From: Sesamum alatum
Lineage: Eukaryota; Streptophyta; Magnoliopsida; Lamiales; Pedaliaceae
DNA length: 64,000 bases
Assembly (NCBI GenBank): GCA_034509735.1
Contig: JACGWO010000008.1
Location: forward strand, 15,077,864 to 15,141,863
Direction: 5' to 3'
The notes under the pieces were generated by a model. The model searched no databases. It was not told where the DNA came from and saw only the letters and a program-made list of their open reading frames with translations. The translations under genes and the position numbers were made by a program. This document shows, piece by piece, positions 1 to 26,051 of this stretch. Positions within the stretch are counted from its first letter, which is position 1. The number at the start of each line of letters is the position of its first letter.

Positions 1-528
1 TATCTCATAGTCATACCATGATGCTATAGCAAGCAGTATCCGAACGGACTTAGCCATTGCTACAGGCGAGCAGGTTTCCTCAAAGTCGACCCCGGGTCGT
101 TAAGTGTAACCCTCCGCGACAAGCCTGGCTTTGAAGGTTGTAACCTCCCCGTCAGCTCCAAGCTTACATTTGTAGACTCATTTACACCCTACGGGTTTTA
201 CTCCTTTGGGTGGGTACACTAGGGTCCAAGCCTGGTTTGTACCCATCGTGTTCATTTCGGATTTCATGGCCTCAAGCCACTTATCCGAGTCGATGTCTGA
301 CATCGCTTCTCCGTACGTCTTTGGATCATTATCCAATTGACTGGTCAGGCCCATAAATCTGTACCTATCAGGTTTTTGGGATACTCTGGCCGACCTATGA
401 AGGACTGGAACATTATCAGTGGAAACTACAGGCTCAGATGTTGTTGATGTTGTCTCACGAGGCACCTCACTTGATTCCTCAAGGAGTACCTCATCACGTC
501 GACTATCCGATGGAAAACCCTTTTCCAA
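1..528 (-). pseudogene. copia reverse transcriptase, N-terminal part
   Basis: An open stretch at 178-528 carries the integrase-RT linker (HRSARVSQKPDRY) and the RT entry motif (DPKTYGEAMSDIDSDKWLEAM, 21 residues in the element, shown here only as a landmark from DPKTYGEA to KWLEAM). It stops where the family has a Trp codon after GCK. The same frame continues to position 1 with RT-like residues (KARLVAEGYT, RPGVDFEET, PVAMAKSVRILLAIA) and a further stop at a position that is normally Gln. The YVDD catalytic core lies outside the window. The two in-frame stops make it non-functional. Confidence 0.9.
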
Positions 529-540
529 GAATTCTACGTT

Positions 541-1680
541 TCACGAGACAAAGATCTTTTGCTTGGAGGGATCATAGAAATAATACCTCGTAGTTTCTTT
601 TGGATATCCAATGAACCTGCATAAACTAGACCTGGAGTCCAGTATATGTCCTAGTAATCTCTTGATGTATGTAGGGCTTCCCCACACTCTCAAGTATTTG
701 TAGGAGGTAGGCTTGCCATGCCATATCTCACATGTTTGGGATATCTTCTTAGATGGCGCCATGTTCAAAAGTTTGATCACCGTCTCAATCGCGTATCCCC
801 AGAACGACAAGGGGAGTTTGGTGAAACTCATCATGGATCGGACCATATCCAACAAGGTCCAATTCCTCTTTTCAGACATACCGTTCAACTGTGATGCTCC
901 AGGAGGAGTCCATTGAGAGACAATTCCATTCTCTTTTAGGTAATCAATGAATTCACCACTTAAATACTCTCTAACTCGGTCCGATCGAAGGGCTTTGATC
1001 TTGCGACCGGTTTGTTTCTCAACTTCAAGTTTGTATTCCTTAAACCTTCCAAAGGCTTCAGACTTGTACCTCATCAAGTAAACATAACCATACCATGAGT
1101 GATCATCAGTAAAGGTTATGAAGTACGAGTACCCACCTCTCGCTTGAGTATTTAATGGTCCACAGACGTCTGTATGGATCAAATCCAAAAAACCGTTGGC
1201 TAGCGTGCTTTGTCCAACAAATGGTTTCTTGGTCATCTTTCTCTTCAGACAGGACTCGCAAGTTGGTAGGTTGTCCAAATTGTCTATCTCTAGACTCTTT
1301 GAGTCCACCAACCTCTTTATCCTATCTTTCGAGATATGACCTAATCTTACATGCCATATCTGTGCGTTATCTTGATTATCGTATTTTCGTTTGTGCTCGA
1401 CAGTCATAATCCAATTAGACTGTTGAAGTATGTACAGATTGTTTACTAGTGTACCAAGCAGATGAAACACACCATCATTGATAATATAAAAGCCACTTGT
1501 ATTAATGGTGAAAGAATAACCCTCCTTATCCAGAACGGGTATGGAAACAATATCTTTAATCATGCTAGGTATATAGAAACAATTGTTTAGTACGACCCTA
1601 ACATGATGACTAATGGCTAACTCTACTGATCCTACGGCTTTCGCAGCAACGGCCTTGCCATCGCCTCGCCTCAGGATCAT
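541..1680 (-). pseudogene. copia integrase, nearly full length
   Basis: The 379-residue open frame begins inside the gag-pre-integrase domain and covers the zinc-binding and catalytic parts of a copia integrase. The HHCC-type finger is visible (WHVRLGH, then CESCLKRK). The core shows the first Asp in LIHTDVCGPL and the second in ALRSDRVREYLS, where the family usually has DRGGEY, then the Glu region SEKRNWTLLDM. The substitutions near the second Asp and at normally conserved Arg residues suggest decay. It would have been a domain of the polyprotein, not a separate protein. Confidence 0.9.
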
Positions 1681-1697
1681 CTCATCCTTGGTTAGCC

Positions 1698-2353
1698 TTA
1701 GCTTCTTTGCAGCACCTGCAGATCATTGCAGATGTGAGCACCACATCCGGTATCCATTACCCATGAAGCAGAATTAGTTATCATGTTTACTTCAACTACA
1801 AACATACCTTGATTGGAAAGGAGTTGTGGGCACTTTGTCTTCCAATGCCTCTTTCCTTGGCAATGCATGCAGACGTCATTCGCATTAGACCGTTGAGAAC
1901 CCCGAGCCTCCCCTTTCCCTTTGTCCATTCCATCGGGGCAACAGGGGTGCTAGAAGTGCAAGCAGTGGCTGCAACTGCCTTCCCCTTCCCCTTCTTCCTC
2001 TTCCAGCGTTCGGCCCTCTTGCCATTCGCCTTGGAGGTCGAAGCCCTATCAATACCGATGGCACAAACTTGTGGGTTGTTGCCTCGTATTGGACCAGCAT
2101 GTTGATCAACTCATGAATGGACTTCTCAAGTACATTCATGTTGTAGTTAACAACAAATGGGTCATAGGACAGAGGAAGCGACTAAAGGATCACATCGATG
2201 TCCAACTTTCAGGTCCTCGAGCTTCTCCACTAGGGATAGCATCTTGACCCCATAACTCTGTACAGAAGATCCTTCAGCTAGCTTGGTTCCAAAGAAAGCT
2301 TTTATGGCGGCATATCTAATATGCTTTTCCAGAACCGCATAAACTTCGTTCAT
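1698..2353 (-). pseudogene. copia gag C-terminal part, zinc knuckle and protease
   Basis: Three overlapping frames (2162-2353, 1885-2139, 1698-1928) together read as gag followed by protease, so at least two frameshifts are present. The knuckle is CMHCQGKRHWKTKC, a CX2CX4HX4C motif. The protease active site follows as WVMDTGCGAHIC. The gag part retains the YAAIKAFFGTKLAEGSSV block typical of plant copia gag. The start of gag is not clear near the junction at 2,436. Confidence 0.82.
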
Positions 2354-2435
2354 GCGGGCATTATGGCGTAGACGTTGTCTAGCCTATCATATTGCTTCTG
2401 GATGTCGTTAGACATCGAAGACAATATGATACTGC

Positions 2436-3789
2436 GTTTTGGGGCTTATTTTGTTGGTTGCTTATCAATAAATGGTTCTGGCACCAACATCAGTATGATG
2501 TTAGAATTGGGGTCACTTCTCTATGATATTGTGCAGTAATAAGAGCCAAGATGATGAAATTTGTTGTCAATGAAGTTCTAATTTTGTAGGCCATGTTGCA
2601 TGCTTCGATTTACTGGAACTATTGAGGTGTTGTTTTCATATTTGAAGCTTTTGACTAACAAATGTTCTCTTTGATTCTCGGATTTTGAGTTGCTTATCAT
2701 CTGCGAAGCTAGAGTTGTTACTGGTGTTAAATTATATTGTTTTTGCACTTGATCTGCTCCTCCTGAATATACCTACCAAAACATGTTTGCTTAATGTGAT
2801 TTTGCACGAGCTACAGCTTCTATGTTTCGTGAAAATATTTTTACAAGCAATTTTCTACTTTTTCCCTCTGTTTTGGCAATGCCAAGGAGGAGACAGACGC
2901 AATCCTTTTGAGACATGCTCTGATGGAAGACGATAATGCTCCCACCTCCACAAGAAACAAGCTAGGATGAAAGACAATTTCCACGCCGCATTGGCATTTA
3001 TAAGATTTGATTTTTGTATCATCGTGCATGTAATGTTCTGCGGTTGATTATGATAATAGACACTTTTCCGGTAGAAGCCGGAATCCTTGGATTCAAATTT
3101 TTAATCTAAGCTTAGATTGTTGTTGATATAGGCCATTCTTCTGACTGTAAAAGTTATTCACATAGAGCATCATCACTCTTTTGTCTTGTCTTCAGAATTA
3201 ATGAACCTGCCTTGCCTATTTGCTTACAGTAGACAGAGTTTTTACTAATATGAAAGGGTTATTTTTGGGAGGTCCATAATATGTGAGATTCACTTTACAT
3301 AGATGGTCATAATTGTTCAGGACTTGGAAGTCTTGGGACCTCTTGAGAGCAATCAGGTAAGAAGCTAGTTCATGAAATTGTTGAGGGAGTAGACATTTCT
3401 TTGTATTGGTTATTGTTATTTCTTTGGCTAAGGTGTTTTTCCCAATAACTACATTAATTCGGAGATTGTATTAAAAAAATAGGATTATTATATGATGAAT
3501 TAAAACAGAATAAAAAGATATATTCAAGATCTATCTATTACAGCACCAAGAAATTACAAAACTAAAGAAAAAGAATTCGAATAAAACAAATCCTTTCAAA
3601 AAAATTGAAAATTTTATACTATGTATAACAGCACCAACACCTCGAAATAACTACTTCGGTATGTTTTTTAATGAACAGACTAAATTCCCTATTTAAAGAA
3701 GTAATATCCTTATACACAATTCCATTCTTATTTCTTCTCTCTCCTTTCATGGAGTTTAATGTCTTTTTCTTTTTTCTTTCCACACCGCT

Positions 3790-3790
<1 letters not shown>
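2436..3790 (+). repeat. segmental duplicate of 27.5-28.97 kb (YrdC 3' end to RUVBL1 upstream)
   Basis: Plus-strand sequence here matches the reverse complement of about 27,546-28,990 in order, for example GGTTGCTTATCAA, CCAACATCAGTATGATGTTAG and the CCTTAGCCAAAG block near 3,430 and 27,865. It lacks the 1.17-kb hAT element present in the other copy. It contains the relic last exon of YrdC and otherwise AT-rich non-coding DNA. It shows that the left RUVBL1 copy was duplicated together with the 3' end of its upstream neighbour. Confidence 0.85.
2880..2970 (+). pseudogene. orphan last exon of YrdC
   Basis: Joined in frame to the penultimate YrdC exon this would read SAKEETDAILLRHALMEDD and on to a TGA at 2968-2970. 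The equivalent exon at 28,562-28,598 has a proper CAG acceptor, but here the acceptor is CAA (2,877-2,879), so the splice site is lost. No other YrdC exon accompanies it. The reading frame itself is better preserved than in the other copy, which has a 7-nt deletion. Confidence 0.78.
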
Positions 3791-12509
<8,719 letters not shown>

Positions 12510-12947
12510 AATTTTGAAACTCATCTGGATCTAATTTTGTTTTCTTTCAAAATTTGGCAAAAAATAAAAATAAAAATGAACGTGTAACACCAAAAAGACA
12601 AAAACATACATATTTTATCTTTATTTACTCTATTACTCGTACATATAAATTTCCTCCATTTCTTTTTTCTTTCTTTTTCCCCATTAAAAGACCAGTACAT
12701 AATCTTTTCATAAAACATAAACTATATAAAAAATATTCTTCTATTCTTATCATTTCCATATTTATATAAGTCACCTTATCAAATAGATGGGAAGATTAAT
12801 TTCATCCAATGAGTAGGAAATAATTTCATAAGTTTCCACATAGATGTATTTTCTTAAGTAAAAATACAAGAACCTTTTATGAAAATATGTATATTAATGA
12901 ATATTTCATTAGGATACTTTCCTAGAAGTTCCTACATACAGTATCTC

Positions 12948-12982
<35 letters not shown>

Positions 12983-14646
12983 CTTATCCTAAAAAAAAGT
13001 AAGTGTGATGATTCTAATGATCTCATCATTTAAGTAAATGTAAGAGTATGATTTGGAAACTAATATTGCAAGAATTAAGGACTTATCCTGCCAAATCTCG
13101 CGTTAGTGGGACTAATTTTGGGCCTTACACTTTGCAAGTAAGCTTGAAATTTAGCCGTATCGGACTCCGCCAACACTATAAAATATGACCAGCTAAGAAT
13201 TCAAAAATTTTTAAGGGGCTAAAAATGATATATTATTTTAAATACATTAAATATAATGAGTATCAGTGTAAAATATTTAAGTATGTGTTATCAAATATGA
13301 AAGTATACAATATAATAATTAAATGTTTAAATATTTTATTAAATATAATATCAAATTAGTTAAATATTTATATGCACCTTACCAAATATTTACATAAGTA
13401 CGAAATTATATAATAAAATATCTACCATATTATTATTTATTTTATATTTTCAATATGTGCTAAAATTTATAAATAATAAGTATTTATTAGAAATTTAAAA
13501 CATATAACCACGTTCAAAAGATATGTGTTATATTTAATAATGAATTTAATGTTCCAAAATAATATTTCTTATGTAATGACACTTTGTGCAATTATTTTAT
13601 GTTTCAAGTTTTAAGTTTTGTTACTACTTACCAAACATATAAATGACTAATATGTAAAGTTTTTTATTCAATTTAGTTTCTTATTCCTTTTACATATCAA
13701 ATATATGACTAATATACCAAAAGGAAAAATTATATTTTTTGTCCCATAAGTGGATTCGTTTCTAATTTTGGTCCCATACTGTGGGGAATTCACACATTGC
13801 ATCCCATATATCCATCTTTTTTCCAATTTTAGGACCAAAAGGAGTTTTCCGTTAATTGCTAACGACAGAATCACGTGACTCGCACGCCTCCGTTAAATTG
13901 CTTGGGGTAAATTATATTTTTGGTCCCATAAGTGGACTCGTTTCTAATTTTGGTCCTATAAGTGGAGCCATTTCTAATTTTTGGTCCTACAATATGGGAC
14001 CAAAATTAAAAAAAAGGTCCACTTATGGGACCAAAAATGTAATTTATCACGAGCAATTTAACGGAGGTGTAAGAGTCCTTTAGCAACTAATGGAAAGCCC
14101 CTTTTGGTCCTGAAATTGAAAAAAAAAAATTAGACATATGAGATGTAATGTGTTAATTCCCCACAGTATGGGACCAAAATTATAAACGGGTTCACTTATG
14201 AGACCAAAAATGTAATTTACCCTGTACCAAAATAATTCAATTCACACCTTTATTCCATTTTTAGATTTATTTCATTCCCACTAAAATTCATTCATACATA
14301 CCAATAGTCTCCTAAGTATCATCACTTAAATATAGAAGTAGTTTATGATCCTATCTTTCTAAATTTGAAAAGTTAAGGTTATTAGCAAAAAATTAATTTA
14401 ATTTTACAATCTATATTCAAAAGTTGGGCCAATCACAATCTTAATATTTGATCTATGTCGGCCGATGAAAAAATAAAAAGGAGAAACAAACACGGTGCAG
14501 AGAGCATGCATACTTGCATAGAGTAGCCATTACCAACGCAAAAGCGGCGGAGCATAGAATCCGGCCGAAACTGTCGGTCTACCCGGAGTCAGACTGAACG
14601 AAATCTTCTATCTGCCGATAGCGAAGCCGTAATCTGAATTGCAAGA
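12510..14646. other. AT-rich spacer between divergent RUVBL1 copy 2 and CCA gene
   Basis: No gene is supported here. It contains a (TA)n run at about 12,953-12,980, a fold-back MITE (13,723-14,224) and low-complexity AT-rich DNA. The same spacer recurs at 35.9-37.9 kb (inverted) and 42.1-43.77 kb. It presumably holds the CCA-gene promoter near 14.4-14.6 kb. Confidence 0.7.
13723..14224. mobile_element. fold-back MITE, about 502 bp, TSD TACCAAAA
   Basis: The outer ends are inverted copies (AAATTATATTTTTTGTCCC at the left; GGGTAAATTACATTTTTGG reading in from the right), and internal inverted blocks make the whole element nearly palindromic around 13,985. Flanking copies of TACCAAAA lie at 13,715-13,722 and 14,225-14,232. 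The related locus at 43,468-43,475 has a single TACCAAAA and no element, a clean empty site. The 8-bp duplication (9 bp with one mismatch) fits hAT or Mutator-like families. It has no coding capacity. Confidence 0.88.
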
Positions 14647-17600
14647 ATGTGTATATCCATTCACGTGAAAGACAAAACTGATCTCACAGAAATTAATATT
14701 CGATTGTCTTCTCCAAGTTGTGCAACACTTCAATCTTACAACCCAGATTCGAGTTGCCGGCGGCTGGGTTCGCGATAAGGTATGAATTCTCAAGGGTTTT
14801 TTTTTTTTTTTCAAATTTTGTTGTGAAATATTGATAGTAATCTACCCAAGGGTTGGATGATTATTTTTAGGTCGTCATAGCTTTAAAGTACATATCAGTC
14901 ACATTTTTTGTTTTGGGGCTGATAAAAGATTTTTTGTCTTTTAATTTTTAATTTTTGTTTTGGTGTTGCTTACTTCTGATGTTCTTCTTGCATCATCTTT
15001 CGTGCTGGATTTATGTTGTAATTTCTTCTTATTGCAGCTTTTGGAGAAAAGAATGTCATGATATTGATATTGCGGTTGATGATATGTCAGGCAGGGAATT
15101 TTGTGAAAAAGTGAATGAATATTTGCAGTCTATAGGCAAAAAGACGCATGACATTGGTGTGTCACCATGGTACTTTACTTAAACCTTGTCTGAGCTTGCT
15201 TAAACGTTTGATCATACATACAGATTATCAATATGTTGAAGACATTATCCTTTTTGCTGCATACAATGTTACTGGAACTCTTGGTTTAATGCATGTATGG
15301 TGTTTCTTATTGCTACTTGATCTGTTTTCCTTTTACCATCTGCCCGAAAGTGCCTTTGATTCTTTACAAATGTTTAATGCATCCTCTCGAATTCAACATG
15401 CGTAGCGTTGTTTGCTTATGATGATGGCAGCAACCCAGATCAGTCAAAACATTTGGAAACAGCAGTGGTGAAGCTTTTTGATGTACCTGTTGTTGTCAAC
15501 CTAAGATCAGAAGACTACAGTGAGAATAGCCGTATCCCGATGATGGTAAATGAAAATAATGTTTCTTTGTGCTCTTTTTCAGTTAAAGACATTGTCGATT
15601 TTAAAGAATATCCGTGCCTAATTAGATTTTTAATGAAATAGGTTACCACAATGCTTTGAAATTATTAATCATATTCTGCTGGAAATATCCTAATGTCGTC
15701 CTATGACATCTCAGAATTCCTACTGAAGGTTCAATCTGTTTAAGTGCCTTGGCATTTGTTCTCACTATGTGTCTGAATAAGTTCATTTCTATGCTATTGA
15801 AATATGTTTGATGTCATGAGCTGCTTATGACACATGCCTTTATGATGTTGAAAGAAGGCAAGCATGTAAGAAGAACCATGGACTGTGTAGGTTGTTCCTT
15901 CTGAAATCTTGTAATGTCTTCTGTTTAAGTATGACCTTCATAATTCTAAATTTTCTTTATCATCTTTCTCTTAGTGGATGTTGATCTTGGCTAGCTTTCA
16001 GGTTTTGGAGGATGTTGTGAGTATTACAAACATTTAATGGTAGAAGCTGTGGACCATAAACCTAAGCCCATAAATTTTGTAGTTTGTGCGTAAGTAATGA
16101 GAAACTTGGCTGATAAAGGAATAAACAAGAGAGCACTTCAAAACCACCGTCGCTATTAGAATATTGTGAGGGAAAAAAAATTATTCAAAGTACTTCCAAA
16201 TTTTTCTTGCAGAAGTTTGGCAGTGCTGAAGAAGATGCCTACCGAAGGGATTTAACAATCATAGGTACTTGTCCTTAATTTGCATGTTTGTATGAACTAC
16301 GCATTGCAATTAATACATATGGCTAACTGTGAAGAATAATATCTCTGTTTTATCCATCTCTGTCTGTGACTCTGTGTGCCTACACGCCTTGATCCGCTTT
16401 TGATTTCGTATTTGGATGAGCTGAAGATTTAGACATGTTTGTGTGTAGACAATGCAAAACTAGTTGAATACCTGTGTGTTAACATGTAGATGTGGAATAT
16501 GCAAATCTATTTTTTCGTTTTTTTCCCTTTTGTTATTATCAACAAATTGAATAGTGTGAAATCAACTGATTTGGGTATCAATTAACAGCTTGTTCTACAA
16601 TATTAACACAAGTTCAGTTGAAGATCTTACAGGAAGAGTTAATACAATTTTATTTTTTGTATTAAAGTGTATTCCAATTTTTCCTCCTCATAATTGGTGT
16701 ACTACTTTGTATTCCTCTTTAATCTATTTTTTACCCTTTATTTATTTATTTATATCTACCATCTGCAGGCATTGCAGACCTGAAATCTGGAAAAATAGCA
16801 AACCCCTTACCACCAAAACAGACATTTTTGGATGGTCCTCTTAGAGTTCTTTGAGCTATCCGGTTTGGTAATGGACAACGACATTCTGATTTTGAAGTAA
16901 AATGATGATTTGTCTGGCAGAAATCAACTTAATTTTCATTAAATATTAGGTGCAAGGTTTGGATTTGTGCTAGATGAAGAATTAAAGGTAGCTGCTGCAG
17001 ACGTCGATGTCAAAGCTGCATTTGAGGTTAAAATTAGCAGGGAGAGAATAGGAAAAGAAGTATGCTTTCATATGCTTTATGATTGAGCTGTTGGAACAAT
17101 ATCTTAACTCCACACATCCTGTGTTTTTAGTGATCTTTTATCATTTTCTCTCGTATGTGACCATTGAACAGATTAATCTCATGATATCTGGCAAGCAACC
17201 TGTAAGGGCAATGACACACATTTCTGAGTTGCAGTTATTTTGGGCTGTATTTAGTCTTCCACCTGAGATGAACACTCCAACTTGGGAAAGTCGCGGCAGG
17301 TTTCGTCTTGCCTCGTAGCTTGCAGTTTGTTTACCAGATTGAGATTGTTTCTTAATAATTACTTTCACTGCAAACTATTTTGAATATATGCGGTATTCGG
17401 ATGTAAAATTTTGAATATATGATTTTAGTTTGCATATAAATGTCGAATTAAGTGTAAACCAAAAAAAAAAGGTCAAATTTAGCAATTCTGTGTTTTATTC
17501 TCTCTGTTTGTCTCTCTCTCACTGTGTGTGTGTGTGCTTGCCTTACTTAGAGACACCAGGAGTGGTGTTAGCGCTTTTATCAATTGGCACAGTTTCTGAT

Positions 17601-19931
17601 ATGGGCAATTGTCTGCATGCCGATTTCTTTTTATTTCCTGGTATCCGGTGTTCATCCAGGCATTTGAAGTGTTCTACAGCTCAAACTTCTTAGCATCTGC
17701 CAGCTTATGAAATTCAAGGATTTGTTTTCCTTTGTCCCTCTATCTGTTCTTTGTTTTCTGAGTGTGCATATAGGTCATTGTTGGTCTATAGCTTTTCCCA
17801 TTGCCACTTTTAAAGTTGCCCTTATGGCTATGTTTGAGGCTCTTCCTGTATATTGATTTTGTGTCTAGGCTCTGTGTTACCTACATGGATTCTGCATGGA
17901 GAATTTTGCATCTAGTAGGGCACTCCTCCTTCAATGTGAGTGTTCTGTTCATACATATTTGATTATTGACATTACCAATGTTCAGACGGACGTAAAAAAA
18001 ATTTAAATGCATAATAAGGTTATGACACCCAAAAGTTATTGCGAGAGGTGAGAATAGTCATCCATGAAAACACTTGTGTCCAGTGCTTTATGATATTCCA
18101 TATTTAGTGTTTTACCAGCAATATGCTTATATTTAACACCGTTATTATAGGATATATACCCAAAATGGCTGAAAAATGGTACCTTTGATATACTTGGTTG
18201 GTGTTGTTTTACATATAAAAATTAAAGCTCGTTAGATAATTTCTGGGGCAGATTTTTTTGGTCCCCAGTTAGAGCAAGGTAGGATTTTACCGACTGGAAA
18301 CTAGTTAATCTGCATAGATCACTGGTTCTGAAGAAAGATATTTATAGTCTAGTTTCCCTCTGTGCTTATGGAGAGAGTTCAGTTTCACCAATTGAAGTAC
18401 TTATTTTGTATTGTGGGGAACTTCTCGGTCATGCCTGCATATCAAAAAATGGTCCATCCTGTGGATGGGAAGCCACCTGTGAAGGCATGGCACTACTGCA
18501 GAAATTGCTCACGTTTCTAAATCGCATTCTCAATCTTGTAGAGATGATATAATGAGGTTCCAGTATCTGATATCTTTTTTATGTGCTTTTAGGACGACCA
18601 ACAGAGGCTCTGTCTCTGTGCTGCTCTGCTTCTGCCCTTCAGAAATGCTGCTTGCAGAGACAAGCAAGATAAGATGGTAAGATGTGCTAATCAAACCTTG
18701 CATGTAGAGTTTCATAAATAGGCCACTTCTGATAATTTCAGAATCGTATGTGAGCAGTGATCTTCTCATTTTCTTTTTATCAATATGTATTCACATCTAC
18801 AGGTTCCAGTTGCAGAATATATCATTCGTGATGCTCTCATGTTGGAGTCCAGTTGCGCAAAAACGGTATGATCCTAGTATACTCCTGTAACCTTTTGTTT
18901 TTCAGATGACTCCAGAAATCTGCTATAATATTGTTTAATTTTCTTACAGGTTGTGAGCATGCATGTTGCCGCAGAAAAAATTGTATCCTTGATTCCTCTA
19001 ATCATGTCTGATGACGGTTTACAATTTACTGAAGCTGATTGGAAAAGAGAAACCATTGATGTTCCTATTGCTTCGAAGATCAGAATATTGGCTGGTAAGG
19101 TGATCTTTCTCCTGTTAACCTCACTTTAACCCGGTCATTGTACCTCAGACTAGTCCACTGTTGCTGAACAGTGTGCTACTCTGAATGTCTGGATGGACTA
19201 ACACCTTTTTAACCTGAAAATCCAAACATCTTTCAGGATGTCTGTTGGATCCTTGTGACAAAACAATTTCATGCATAGGGTGGATCCTTTGAGAAATCCT
19301 GAAATTTTGGCTTGTTTCTTTGCTGTTGTACCCTAAAGATGTTGGTTAATTCCCTGCATAGGGTGGGTCCTTCGAGAGATCAAGAATTTTGGCGTGCTGC
19401 ATTGGTGATTTCTTTGCTGTTGTACCCTAATGTTGTTGGGTCGAGTAATGAGGAGACAGCTGAAAGAGCGGGGAGAGTTATTTAAGAGGGTTGAGAATGC
19501 AATTCTGGAGAAAGGTAATCAATCCCCTTATCCTTGTAATACGCTTGCGTTCATGATGGCGTTAGCAGTCAATGTACGAATTCCTTGCAAAGTGTGATTT
19601 CCTAATTTTTGTTGTGATGGATGATGCAGGGCTAGACAAAGTTTCGGAATTGAAACCAGTAATGGATGGTCGAGGGATCATGCATGTCTTACAACTCGAC
19701 TCTGGAGGACCAGTAGTCGGAGAATGGGTATATACGCCTAACTTTTGAAACTAGTACTAGTTTTTGCTGCTACTGGCTTCTTATGATATTAGAATAATTT
19801 TTGTGTTGGTTTTTGTATGTTTGAAGCAAAACTAAGTGGTAGAGTGGCAGCTGGCACATCCCTCAGGATCTAGAGAGGAATGCAGTGAGTGGATGAGGCA
19901 AAGTCTTGCTAAACGTACCAGGGCAGAGTAG
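14647..19931 (+). pseudogene. tRNA nucleotidyltransferase (CCA-adding enzyme), full exon set with lesions
   Basis: The product adds or repairs the 3' CCA of tRNAs. About 15 exons are recognisable: 14647-14779, 15038-15169, 15431-15545, 16213-16264, 16589-16637, 16769-16867, 16950-17059, 17172-17299, 17869-17935, 18593-18676, 18803-18865, 18950-19094, about 19362-19514, 19630-19727 and a last one ending at TAG 19929-19931. Class II motifs are present: AGGWVRDK, catalytic DIDIAVDD, RRDLTI, SRERIGKE. The last exon ends EWMRQSLAKRTRAE. Lesions: apparent 1-nt shifts in exons 1, 2, 4-5 and 13, and an Arg-to-stop TGA at 16,852-16,854. The exon 2 shift is absent from the inverted copy (35.4 kb). Either a recent pseudogene or an error-rich consensus. 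No organelle transit peptide is evident upstream. Confidence 0.85.
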
Positions 19932-21025
19932 GCTGAGTAGCTTCTTGTTTGCAGCATCTCATTTACGAGACTAGGTATAGTTGCTTCAATCACAGGTTGC
20001 TGGCCATCGGAAAAGAAATGAATCGGTGTAGTTGTTATGTTTTTTTCCTACCGAGGTTGCTTCGAGTCCATGATATTGACAATGGCAGCTTAAAATCACA
20101 CTTGCAACATAACCAAATCGTGCTTCTGAAATTGACCGAGACTTTCAACGAAAAAAAGGCTCCTACTAGATTCACTTGGACTCATCTTTTATGTAAATGG
20201 AGAAAAGCATTTCAAGCGGCAAACATGGGTTGTTTTCACTCATTCTCACAGAGCGTGTCACGTGAGGCTTTTCTGTCAGATTTAACTATGTTTTTACCAG
20301 ACACGCCGTTCAGCGTGTTTTACCTTATCTATATTCATACTAGTTGGGGTTATAATAAATATTTTTTTACGTATTATAAATAAGAACAAAATATAAATAA
20401 ATACATTACATTAAAAAAAATTAATTTATCAATTAATATAAAATCTGAAAGTTACATAAATCAGTCATATTATCATATGAAGGGCATTTTTGACTTTACA
20501 AAAAAATAAAAGAATGGTGTTATTTAACCGCCGTTTATAAGTGTGGAAGAACTTTTCTTTTTATATTAATATAATAATATTACACTAGTATAAAATAAAA
20601 AAACAAAACATATATTTGAAAATAAAACCAAACAAAGGCCAAGGAGTCATCAACTGTGGCTTCAAAACTTACAGTGAAGAGTGAAGTAGCAATTAGTATG
20701 ATCCTGAAAAACATCAACATTACATAAGCAGCAGATGATAAAAACCTAACCCAAGAAAAGAATGCATCGGTGGAACCATTCCAGGGTTTAAGGGACACTT
20801 GCATAAATAAGAATACACATACTAATCAATGTACCATCGCAAGAAAACCAGAAAAGACAAGAATGCTACTCATCTCATCTGGCTGACTTAATGCACAGAG
20901 AGGCTGCCGAGATTCTAGGCCATGTTAACGATACTGCTTCGCGCACAATCCTTACAAGAGTGAAGGATCGCAGAACTCACAGTAGCTGAAGGAATTGATG
21001 GAAAACGTTGGCGTTGTCAAATTCG
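19932..21025. other. convergent intergenic region
   Basis: This separates the 3' ends of the CCA gene (plus) and full-length RUVBL1 (minus). It is AT-rich with no homology I recognise. Open frames at 19,949-20,383 and 20,580-20,804 look random. Both 3' UTRs must lie here. Confidence 0.6.
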
Positions 21026-25836
<4,811 letters not shown>

Positions 25837-26028
25837 CCTGACCTTCTTTCTCCTCTTCTACTCTATAAATTCCCTTTTTCTCGTAATGTCTCTCTGTTGA
25901 TTTGTAGAAGCTTCTGTCCCTCCCTCTAATGGAGGCGAAGTGTGGGTTTTTGGGAGGAAAATAGAGTAAGCTTCAAAACAATAAAGAATCAGCTCATGAA
26001 ATACCCATTAAATAGTAAAACAGGTTAT

Positions 26029-26051
26029 TGGGCTGATCCAGGTAATGGGCC
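26029..26051 (+). promoter_or_regulatory. paired site II (TGGGCY) elements upstream of RUVBL1
   Basis: TGGGCT at 26,029-26,034 and TGGGCC at 26,046-26,051 lie about 195-215 bp upstream of the start codon. Such TCP-bound site II pairs together with telo-boxes characterise promoters active in dividing plant cells. Equivalent pairs occur upstream of the partial copies (about 4,060-4,080, 12,255-12,285, 38,145-38,175, 41,845-41,870). Confidence 0.55.

Larger units (their letters stand above)
1..2436 (-). mobile_element. Ty1/copia retrotransposon fragment, 3' part outside window
   Basis: Read on minus, the segment gives gag, zinc knuckle, protease, integrase and the start of reverse transcriptase, the copia order in which integrase precedes RT. 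It runs off the left window edge inside RT. At about 2,436 it abuts DNA shared with 28.97 kb, so this end is a junction rather than an LTR. No LTR or primer-binding site is visible. Several stops and frame changes separate the domains, so it is defective. Confidence 0.93.

Noticed and set aside
1155..1409. Plus-strand 84-aa frame within the copia fragment
   Set aside because: Antisense shadow of the integrase frame.
14495..14646. An in-frame transit peptide exon for the CCA enzyme upstream of 14,647
   Set aside because: Some frames look peptide-like, but stops intervene and no ATG leads cleanly into the conserved sequence.
19949..20383. 144-aa plus-strand open frame just downstream of the CCA gene
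   Set aside because: Overlaps the likely 3' UTR; composition and the low-complexity C-terminus look random and no motif is recognisable.
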